Source: CBDDBU01 sp965226045
GTDB lineage: Bacteria; Pseudomonadota; Alphaproteobacteria; VGEJ01
Direction: 5' to 3'
Assembly (NCBI GenBank): GCA_965226045.1
Contig: CBDDBU010000023.1
Coordinates: 62,001-126,000 of the forward strand
DNA: 64,000 nt
Shown here in pieces: positions 57,547 to 64,000 of this stretch; within the stretch, counting starts at the first letter, position 1, and every line of letters begins with the position of its first letter. The translations under genes were made by a program, and so were the position numbers. The notes beneath the pieces were generated by a model that was given only the letters and a program-made list of their open reading frames with translations, was not told the origin of the DNA and made no database searches.

Positions 57547-57868
57547 CTAGCCTTGGGTGATGGGGATGTGCCCGGGCTCGCTGGCAACGCGCTCGAGCCA
57601 GGCGCGGACGTGGCCATAAGGGGCGAGGTCGAAGCCGCCTTCGTCGGCGACGAAGAACGAACGCTCGGCGAGATGGGCTTCCATCACGTCGAGCGCGGCG
57701 TAGCCCGAGGCGTGGCGGTCCGGCAGTCGCCGCCGCTGCTCCTCGCTCGGCTCGCCATGCATGAGCCAGAAGCGGGCGACGGCGATGTGCGGCTCGTGGC
57801 TGTATTGCTCGAAGAACAGCCATTGCATGACCCGGGTGCGGTCGAGCCGGTCAGTCGGAAGACAGGGC
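57547..57868 (-). pseudogene. Glutathione S-transferase, C-terminal domain fragment
   Basis: From about 57868 leftward the frame gives LPTDRLDRTRVMQWLFFEQY then SHEPHIAVARFWLMHG, and AALDVMEAHLAERSFFVADE then GGFDLAPYGHVRAWLERV. This is the helical C-terminal domain of a GST with the usual ERSFFVADEGGFDLA-type block. The thioredoxin-fold domain that binds glutathione is absent: upstream sequence belongs to the cyclase-like fragment. The stop codon is inside the CTAG at the edge of IS1182 copy B. Confidence 0.83.
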
Positions 57869-58230
57869 GGGCGCCAGACGATTGATTGGGGCGCTCAGGT
57901 AGCGCGCGAAGTCGAACGCAGCGATCAGGGAGACGATCAGGACAGCTACGCCGGCGATCGCCGCCCACGCCAGCCGCCACAGCTCGTTGGCCAGATCGGC
58001 GGCGGGAAAATACACGGCCACCAGCCACGGCACATCGCCATACCGCGTGATGGTGCGCGACACGACGGCGTAATCCGCATCGGGCGTCTCGATGACCCGG
58101 ATGCCAGTTTCGCGCTCGAGACGGGCACGCAATCCGCGTTGGGAACCCGGCTCGATCAACGCCGATACGGCCGGATCGGCGTTGTCCGCCACGCTGGGCA
58201 TCGGTTTCTCGGGACTCAGTCCAGAGAATC
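57851..58230 (-). pseudogene. Sensor region of an adenylate/guanylate cyclase-like or chemoreceptor protein, fragment
   Basis: The frame reads LRARLERETGIRVIETPDAD then YAVVSRTITRYGDVPWLVAV with YFPAADLANELWRLAWAAIA and GVAVLIVSLIAAFDFARYLS, APINRLA. This looks like the end of a periplasmic Cache-type sensor, a transmembrane helix and the start of a HAMP domain, as in membrane cyclases. It stops just after the HAMP start, and its output domain is absent. The upstream limit near 58230 is approximate because an opposite-strand fragment begins there. Confidence 0.6.
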
Positions 58231-58237
58231 CGCCGAT

Positions 58238-58492
58238 CAGAGCCGGATCGCCGACCTGGGACCCGGCGAGATATTCGGCGAGATTTCGTTTGTTCGTGGC
58301 GGCGGGGCGACCGCGGCGGTGGTGGCTATCGGCAAAACCCGGCTGGTGGTCGTCGAGGCGGTGCAGGCGAATGGCCTTCTGTCCTCGATCCCCGTCTTCG
58401 CGGCACGATTCTACCACTCGATCGCGACCACGCTCGCCCACCGAGTCGAGTACACGACCGACAGCATTCCAGAGCTGATGGACAACGACTAG
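58238..58492 (+). pseudogene. Cyclic nucleotide-binding domain fragment
   Basis: The frame RIADLGPGEIFGEISFVRGG then GATAAVVAIGKTRLVVVEAV, and AARFYHSIATTLAHRV matches the second half of a CRP-type cNMP-binding domain. GEIFGE is the phosphate-binding cassette region, and the shape of the end resembles small single-domain proteins of the type that end ...LAxRLxxT. The N-terminal half is missing; upstream DNA belongs to the cyclase-like fragment on the other strand. It ends LMDND. Confidence 0.65.
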
Positions 58493-58505
58493 GCGTGGCC
58501 TCCGT

Positions 58506-59165
58506 CTAACTCACGGGCTTCGGCTCTGGTATGCCGATCGCCGCAGCAAGCGAGCCGCCCGATCTCACGGCGGCAATCCAGCCCTTCTCCTTGACCAGCT
58601 TGGCGCGGGTCGCGGCGATCACGGCGTCGAGCTCATCGAGCGGGATCACCACCACGCCGTCATCGTCGCCGAAAACCACGTCGCCGGGGTGGACGACGAT
58701 GCCGCCGACGACGACCGGAAGGTCGATTGCGCCGTCCGGGCCGGCCGGTGGCCCGCGCAAGGTGGCGCCCCGAGCAAACAGCGGAAATCCCATCTCGATA
58801 ATCTCGCCGGTATCGCGGACCGACCCGCCAACGACCGCACCGGCGACGCCGCGCTGCGCTGCATCGAGCGTGGTGATGTCACCCCAATGCGCATGAAGGT
58901 CGCGCTCACCACCGTCGATGACCATGACCTCACCGGGACGCATCAACGGAATCGCGGCCATGGCGGGCCCGTTGTCGCCGCGTGCGAGCACCGTGCGCGC
59001 CTGACCGAGCATCTTCATGCCGCGCGCGATTGGCTTGATCCCGGCGTCCATGGTTTGCCGTCCCTGCATCGCATCGCTCGCCAGTGACGGCGCGCACGCC
59101 TGGAGCGCCCGCCGCTGGGCCGCGCTGGCCTTGCGGAATTTGGTCGGGAACTTGACGATGGTCAC
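58506..59165 (-). CDS. RraA-like protein / 4-hydroxy-4-methyl-2-oxoglutarate aldolase family
   Basis: A 219-residue protein of the RraA/HMG aldolase fold. Family motifs are LGQARTVLARGDNGPAMAAI, WGDITTLDAAQRGVAGAVVG then GSVRDTGEIIEMGFPLFARG, and VHPGDVVFGDDDGVVVIPLDELDAV. The Arg and Asp of GGSVRDT are the metal- and substrate-binding residues in the aldolases. Whether it is an aldolase or binds RNase E cannot be decided, but in alphaproteobacteria an aldolase-type role is more usual. It follows the molybdopterin oxidoreductase by 76 bp on the same strand. Confidence 0.85.
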   Translation of the reverse strand: MTIVKFPTKFRKASAAQRRALQACAPSLASDAMQGRQTMDAGIKPIARGMKMLGQARTVLARGDNGPAMAAIPLMRPGEVMVIDGGERDLHAHWGDITTLDAAQRGVAGAVVGGSVRDTGEIIEMGFPLFARGATLRGPPAGPDGAIDLPVVVGGIVVHPGDVVFGDDDGVVVIPLDELDAVIAATRAKLVKEKGWIAAVRSGGSLAAAIGIPEPKPVS

Positions 59166-59241
59166 GGTCTAATCTCCCTTCACGTGCATCAGTTCGGCAT
59201 GCTAGCTCATTTCCGCCGACGGGAGCAGCCGCGGGGACGAC

Positions 59242-61299
59242 TCAGGCGGGTCGCGCCCAGATGGCCGAATCGTGGTAGGCCGCGCCACCGTTGGGGGGGG
59301 CCGCGTCGGCGCCGGTCAGCGCATTGATCCCGATGCCGCCCACGAATGCGTCATTGGGATGGACCGATTCGACGATCACCGTCACGGGTTGTAGGCCATC
59401 GAACAATCGGGCGCGCAGGACCACCTCGCCGCGCCGGTTGCCAAGACGCACAAGCTCGCCGTCGGCGATGCCGAGATCACCGGCCGTGGCGGGGTGGATC
59501 ATCACGACCGGCTCCCCCTCCCTGCGCCGCGAGCCCGAGGTCTCGGTGAAGCTCGAATTGAGAAAGGTGCGAGCCGGCGCGGTGACCAGCCGCAACGGGT
59601 GCTCGGCGTCGGTCTCCTCGATAATCTCGACGTGGTCGGGCAGGCGCGGCATCGCCGCCGCCGCCGGACCTTCGCGCTGCCAATCGGGCGAGAAATGAAA
59701 CTTACCGTCGGGCGTGCCGAAGCCGTCGAGGAAATGCGCGGTCTGGAAATCGGGTTGGCAATCGTGCCAGCGCTCGCGCCGCATCGTCTCGGCGTCGGGC
59801 CAGCCCGACGCCCGCAACGTCTCGTCGACGATCTCCCAAGCCGTCATGTCGAAGCCGCGATGCACTGCCCCAAGCCGTTTCGCCAGGGCGCACAACACTT
59901 CGTGGTTCGATCGACACTGGGCGCGGGGCTCGATCACCTTGGCCCCGATCTGAAGGTACATATGGCCGCCGCCCTGGTAGAGATCGTCGTGCTCAAGAAA
60001 CATGGTCGCCGGCAGGACGATGTCGGCCATGCGCGCGGTCTCGGTCATGAACTGCTCGTGAACGCAGATGAACAGGTCCTCGCGGGCGAAGCCTTCGCGC
60101 ACCTTGTTCAGCTCGGGAGCGACGTTCATTGGATTGGTGTTCTGGATGATCATCGCCGTGACCGGGGGGCCATCGCCGAGGTCGGCCCGATCGCCGGTAA
60201 GCACTGCACCGATCCGGGACTGGTCAAGGACCCGGATTGAGGGATCGACCGCGTCGAGCCCTTCGATCAAGGTCTTGTCCCAATGATAGACGGCCGAGTT
60301 GCTGAAGAAGGCGCCACCGCCGCGATATTGCCAAGAGCCGCTCACGGCGGCTAGACACGAGGCGGCGTGCATGTTGGCCGCGCCGTTCCGTGAGCGCGAA
60401 AAGCCGTAGCCAAGCCGCAGGAAGCTCCGCTTGGTAGCGCCATAGAGCCGGGCGAACTCGCGAATCTCCTCGGCGTCGAGCCCGGTGATGCGCGCCGCCC
60501 ACTCCGGCGTACGCGCGCGCAAGTGGGCTTCGAGCTCGTCCGGCACGTCGGTGTAGCGCTGTAGATAGGGCCGGTCGGCGTACCCTTCGGCGAACAAGAC
60601 ATGCATGATCGCGCAGGCGAGCGCGCCGTCGGTGCCTGGCCTGAGACACAGGTGTTTGTCCGCCGTCTTTGCCGTCGCGTTGCGGTAGGGGTCGATCACG
60701 ACCAGCTTCGCGCCGCGCTCGCGCCGTGCCCGGGTGACGTGGGTCATCACGTTGACCTGGGTTGCCACCGCGTTGGTGCCCCAGATGACGATCAGATCGG
60801 CCTCGGCCATCTCGCGAGGATCGACTCCGGCCAGGATGCCGGTGCCGGCCCGCCAGCCGGCGGTGGCCAGCGTCGCGCAGAAGGTCGAATGCTGGCCGGA
60901 ATAGCGTTTGACATGGCGCAGCCGGTTGATGCCGTCGCGCATCACCAGCCCCATCGTGCCGGCGTAAAAATAGGGCCAGACCGCCTCGCCGCCGAGACGT
61001 TGTTCCGCCTTCAGGAAGGCTTCGGCGATATAGTCGAGGGCATCGTCCCAAGTGATCGGCGCGAACTCGCCGTCACCCTTGACCCCAGTCCGTCGCAGCG
61101 GCTCGCCCAGGCGGTCGGGGTGGTGCACCCGCTCGGCATAGCGGGCGACCTTCTCGCAGACCACTCCGCACGTGTAGTCGTTGTCGGCGGCGCCACGAAC
61201 CCGCCCAATCGTGTGCGCATCGAGCCTCTCTACCTCAAGCGCACAGGTCGAGGGACAGTCGTGTGGACACACGCTCGCTACCATATCGACGGCGCTCAT
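59242..61299 (-). CDS. Molybdopterin-dependent oxidoreductase (DMSO reductase family)
   Basis: A 685-residue protein. Four cysteines at 11, 15, 19 and 44 (CPHDCPSTC and TCGVVC) bind a [4Fe-4S] cluster. Then come FAPITWDDALDYIAEAFLKA, GQHSTFCATLATAGWRAGTG and DLIVIWGTNAVATQVNVMTH typical of the cofactor-binding domains, ADIVLPATMFLEHDDLYQG, and a C-terminal barrel with NSSFTETSGSRRREGEPVVM. No Tat signal peptide is seen, so it is probably cytosolic. Substrate is unknown. No electron-transfer partner is adjacent. Confidence 0.88.
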   Translation of the reverse strand: MSAVDMVASVCPHDCPSTCALEVERLDAHTIGRVRGAADNDYTCGVVCEKVARYAERVHHPDRLGEPLRRTGVKGDGEFAPITWDDALDYIAEAFLKAEQRLGGEAVWPYFYAGTMGLVMRDGINRLRHVKRYSGQHSTFCATLATAGWRAGTGILAGVDPREMAEADLIVIWGTNAVATQVNVMTHVTRARRERGAKLVVIDPYRNATAKTADKHLCLRPGTDGALACAIMHVLFAEGYADRPYLQRYTDVPDELEAHLRARTPEWAARITGLDAEEIREFARLYGATKRSFLRLGYGFSRSRNGAANMHAASCLAAVSGSWQYRGGGAFFSNSAVYHWDKTLIEGLDAVDPSIRVLDQSRIGAVLTGDRADLGDGPPVTAMIIQNTNPMNVAPELNKVREGFAREDLFICVHEQFMTETARMADIVLPATMFLEHDDLYQGGGHMYLQIGAKVIEPRAQCRSNHEVLCALAKRLGAVHRGFDMTAWEIVDETLRASGWPDAETMRRERWHDCQPDFQTAHFLDGFGTPDGKFHFSPDWQREGPAAAAMPRLPDHVEIIEETDAEHPLRLVTAPARTFLNSSFTETSGSRRREGEPVVMIHPATAGDLGIADGELVRLGNRRGEVVLRARLFDGLQPVTVIVESVHPNDAFVGGIGINALTGADAAPPNGGAAYHDSAIWARPA

Positions 61300-61427
61300 C
61301 GAACTCCTCCAGAGTTGCGAAACTCCGCGATGCCACGCCGCTGGAGGCTACGCCGCGCACCCCATCACCGCAAGTTGGCGCGCCCGCATTGGTGCCCGGG
61401 AAGCCGCGTGATAACCTTCGCGCCTAG

Positions 61428-63260
61428 ATGAAAACGGTGGCAAACGAGCCTCGGGCGGGAGCGTCGGCGCCGGCCGGGGGCGAAGGCGTATCGGGTCGGG
61501 AACTCATCGGCCGGTTGCTCCGCGATCATATTCGCGTGCACGCGCCGGCGATCGGGCTGGCGGCTGTCTGCATGGCGCTCGTCGCCGCCACCACGGCGGC
61601 GCTGGCGTGGATCATGGAACCGATCATGGACGACATCTTCTTCGCCCGCGACGAAGAGATGCTCGTCGTGGTGCCGATCGCCGTGGTCGTCATCGCCCTG
61701 GTCAAAGGCCTGTCCACGTTTGGCCAATCCTACTTGATGAACGCGGTCGGCCAGCGCGTCATCGCCGCCACTCAGCTGCGGTTGTTCTCACACCTGATGC
61801 ACGCGGACCTTGCCTACTTGCAGACCGCGACGACCGGGCGGCTGATGTCGAGCTTCCTCAACGACGTGAATCTGCTGCGTCAGGCGTTGGTCAAGGCGAT
61901 CACCGGGATGGTCAAGGACTCGCTTTCGGTGTTGTTCCTGATCGGCGTCATGTTCTACCAGCAATGGGAGCTCGCGCTGGTTAGCTCCGTGGTTCTGCCG
62001 CTCGCGATATTGCCGGTGCGCAATCTTGGCCGACGGGTTCGCAAGTCCTCGACCGCCACCCAGGTTAAGACTGGCCGAATCAGCGCTCTACTGAGCGAGA
62101 CCTTCCGTGGCGCGCGACACGTCAAGGCCTATGGCATGGAGGCCTACGAGACCGCCCGGGCCGAGGCGGCGATCGAGAGTCGGCTCAAGGACCTGTTCAA
62201 GATCATTCGCTCGCGGGCGCTTATGACGCCCGTGGTAGAGACTGTGGGCAGCCTCGCGATCGCCGTGACTCTGGTCTATATCGGCAGCCAGGTCATTGCC
62301 GGTGCGACCGAGCCCGGCGACTTCGCCTCTTTCATCACCGCGCTGTTGCTGGCATATCAGCCGCTACGCAGCCTCGCCAACCTCAACACCGCGCTCCAAG
62401 AGGGCCTTGCGGCGGCGCAGCGCATCTTCGCGATCCTCGACGCGCGGCCAGAGATCGAGGATCGCTCCGGCGCTCGCTCGCTCGTCGTGTCGGCGGCGAC
62501 GATCCGATTCGAGCACGTCGAGTTCGCCTACCGGGGCGAGGCTCCCGCGCTGCGCGACGTCAACCTGGAGGTCGCCGCTGGGCAGCGGGTGGCGTTGGTG
62601 GGCGCCTCGGGGGCGGGGAAATCGACCCTGCTCAATCTGATTCCCCGGTTCTACGATGTCGATGCCGGAACCGTGACGATCGATGGCCAGGATGTTCGCG
62701 ATGTGACGCTCGCGAGTTTGCGCGGGGCCGTCGCCCTGGTCAGCCAAGAGACCAGCCTGTTCGACGACACGGTGCGCGCCAATATCGCCTACGGGCGTCC
62801 CGGTGCAAGCGACGCGGAAATCGAGGCGGCGGCGCGGGCGGCGGCGGCCGACGAGTTCGTCCGCGAGTTGCCGAACGGCTACGACACCGTGCTCGGCGAG
62901 GACGGTATGCGCCTCTCGGGCGGGCAGCGCCAGCGTATCGCCATCGCCCGCGCGATGCTCAAGGACGCGCCAATTCTGCTGCTGGACGAGGCGACATCGG
63001 CGCTCGATCTCGAATCGGAGCGCCAGGTTCGCGGTGCGCTCGCCGAGCTCATGCGCGGGCGGACCACCTTGATCGTCGCGCACCGCCCGTCCTCGATCAT
63101 CGATGCCGATCTGATCTGCGTGATGAATGAAGGTCGGCTGATCGAGATGGGCGCCCACGCCGAGCTGATGGCGCGGGGCGGCATCTATGCGCGTCTCTAC
63201 CGGACCGACGATGTCGAGGAGAACGTCTCCTCGCCGCCGCCGGCCCGAGTGCGGGCCTGA
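61428..63260 (+). CDS. msbA: MsbA-type ABC transporter (ATPase fused to permease)
   Basis: A 610-residue half-transporter. An N-terminal type-IV exporter membrane domain has six helices (the first from AIGLAAVCMALVAATTAALA). The ATPase follows: Walker A VGASGAGKSTLLNLI, Q-loop VALVSQETSLFDDTVRANIAYG, signature MRLSGGQRQRIAIARAML, Walker B ILLLDEATSALDLESE, and H-loop VAHRPS. It should flip lipid A precursors across the inner membrane. The identification as MsbA rests on its DUF374 neighbour; alternatives include other exporters. It is transcribed divergently from the molybdopterin gene. Confidence 0.86.
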   Translation: MKTVANEPRAGASAPAGGEGVSGRELIGRLLRDHIRVHAPAIGLAAVCMALVAATTAALAWIMEPIMDDIFFARDEEMLVVVPIAVVVIALVKGLSTFGQSYLMNAVGQRVIAATQLRLFSHLMHADLAYLQTATTGRLMSSFLNDVNLLRQALVKAITGMVKDSLSVLFLIGVMFYQQWELALVSSVVLPLAILPVRNLGRRVRKSSTATQVKTGRISALLSETFRGARHVKAYGMEAYETARAEAAIESRLKDLFKIIRSRALMTPVVETVGSLAIAVTLVYIGSQVIAGATEPGDFASFITALLLAYQPLRSLANLNTALQEGLAAAQRIFAILDARPEIEDRSGARSLVVSAATIRFEHVEFAYRGEAPALRDVNLEVAAGQRVALVGASGAGKSTLLNLIPRFYDVDAGTVTIDGQDVRDVTLASLRGAVALVSQETSLFDDTVRANIAYGRPGASDAEIEAAARAAAADEFVRELPNGYDTVLGEDGMRLSGGQRQRIAIARAMLKDAPILLLDEATSALDLESERQVRGALAELMRGRTTLIVAHRPSSIIDADLICVMNEGRLIEMGAHAELMARGGIYARLYRTDDVEENVSSPPPARVRA

Positions 63261-63276
63261 GCCCCGGCGCTGGGCT

Positions 63277-64000
63277 ATGAGTCTCCTGAAACGGCTCAGC
63301 CGCGCGGCGTGGACCCGCCGCCTCGCCGCGTCGACGGTGGCCTGGTACATGCGCCTGGTGCGCCACAGCGGCCGCTGGACGGTGTACGGCGGCCACATCC
63401 CGGCCGGGTTTTGGGATCGTGACGAGCCCTTCATCCTCGCCACGTGGCACGGCCGACTCCTGATGATGCCCCTGGCGTGGCGGCGCGGCGTGGCGATGCG
63501 GATGCTGGTCTCGCGGCACCGTGATGGCGAGCTGATCTCGCGGACCATCGCCCGCTTCGGGGTCGAAACCGTACGCGGATCGTCGAGTCGGAACGGCGCT
63601 GGGGCGGTGCGCGCCATGGTGCGGGCGCTGCGGGCCGGCATCTCCGTCGGCATTACGCCCGATGCGCCGCGCGGGCCTTATATGCGGGCGAGCCGAGGTG
63701 TCGTCGCCATCGCCCAGCTTTCAGGCGCCGCCATCGTTCCCGCCGTCTACGGTGTCACCCGGCGTCGGGTGTTGCCGACTTGGGACCGGTTCACGGTGCC
63801 GGCGCCGTTCAGCCGTGGCGTGTTCATGTGGGGAGAGCCGCTGCGCGTCGCCAAGGACGAGGACCCGGTTGCCGCCCGGCTTGAATTGGAGACGCGGCTG
63901 AACGCGCTTTGCGCCGAGGCGGATCGGGCCTGCGGTCAGGAGCCAGTCCAGCCCGCCAGCTTGGAGGCGACGGATCGGGTGACCGAGCCGGTCCACGGTG
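63277..64000 (+). CDS. DUF374 (lysophospholipid acyltransferase-like) protein, cut by the window edge
   Basis: At least 241 residues, starting 16 bp after msbA. TWHGRLLMMPLAWRRG with SRHRDGELISRTIARFGVET then VRGSSSRNGAGAVRAMVRAL, and ITPDAPRGPYMRASRGVVAI match the DUF374 family, which is found next to msbA and waaA. Members are predicted acyltransferases in lipid A or phospholipid metabolism. The frame is open to the end of the window; waaA and lpxK would be expected next but are outside. Confidence 0.85.
   Translation, partial: MSLLKRLSRAAWTRRLAASTVAWYMRLVRHSGRWTVYGGHIPAGFWDRDEPFILATWHGRLLMMPLAWRRGVAMRMLVSRHRDGELISRTIARFGVETVRGSSSRNGAGAVRAMVRALRAGISVGITPDAPRGPYMRASRGVVAIAQLSGAAIVPAVYGVTRRRVLPTWDRFTVPAPFSRGVFMWGEPLRVAKDEDPVAARLELETRLNALCAEADRACGQEPVQPASLEATDRVTEPVHG

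Overview
The window is high-GC DNA that reads as the chromosome of an alphaproteobacterium, probably close to the Rhodospirillales. Pointers are the ftsH-folP-glmM-thiD order, a serC-hisZ-purA run, an RpoH-type sigma factor with the QKKLFFNLR motif, a TrcR (DUF1013) regulator, DUF6476 and DUF6614 proteins, and an msbA-DUF374 lipid A type pair at the right edge. I infer this from gene content alone; there is no rRNA in the window.

Layout. 1-7600 is a disturbed edge: a frameshifted IS66 transposase remnant, a SnoaL-like protein, an SDR dehydrogenase, an IS1182-type element, a mercaptopyruvate sulfurtransferase with a GNAT gene, and an amino-acid ABC ATPase gene cut by an IS256-type element. 7770-22185 is a housekeeping block: ftsH, folP, glmM, thiD, a PhzF protein, a DUF6614 protein, a class-V aminotransferase, serC, hisZ, purA, rpoH, rluD, DUF6476, a JAMM peptidase and tRNA-Glu(CTC). 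22186-28400 is an accessory scar at the tRNA 3' side: the N-terminal HD piece of a cas3 gene, two decayed IS21 elements and an OsmC gene. 28800-34185 holds a hypothetical protein, a multi-PAS histidine kinase, a Nudix hydrolase and an EamA transporter. 34177-36653 is an HD-type phosphohydrolase gene split by a second IS256 copy with an 8-bp target duplication. 36815-48420 is metabolic: a repeat protein of unknown family overlapping a thiamine-diphosphate enzyme, an LLM oxidoreductase/SMP-30/alcohol dehydrogenase operon, two DUF465 genes, two acyl-CoA synthetases, an SDR and trcR. 48565-54428 is a cobalamin import operon (riboswitch, btuB, btuF, btuC, btuD, tonB). 54546-55313 carries two paralogous small membrane proteins and a terminator. 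55376-58495 holds RidA, the second IS1182 copy (inverted) and three truncated gene fragments. 58506-64000 holds an RraA-like protein, a molybdopterin oxidoreductase, an MsbA-type exporter and a DUF374 acyltransferase that runs off the edge.

How it works together. The best-resolved system is vitamin B12 uptake: one riboswitch sits ahead of outer membrane receptor, periplasmic binding protein, permease, ATPase and a dedicated TonB, all tightly packed. The IS elements are the main architects of the rest. Two apparently identical IS1182 copies lie in opposite orientation about 52 kb apart, both at a CTAG that includes the stop codon of a gene. Two IS256 copies lie in direct orientation about 28 kb apart; one carries an 18-bp duplication just after its catalytic Glu and has no target duplication. 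No CRISPR array was seen. The candidates most worth following as undescribed biology are the repeat protein coupled to the TPP enzyme (36815-39366) and the paired small membrane proteins (54546-55262).
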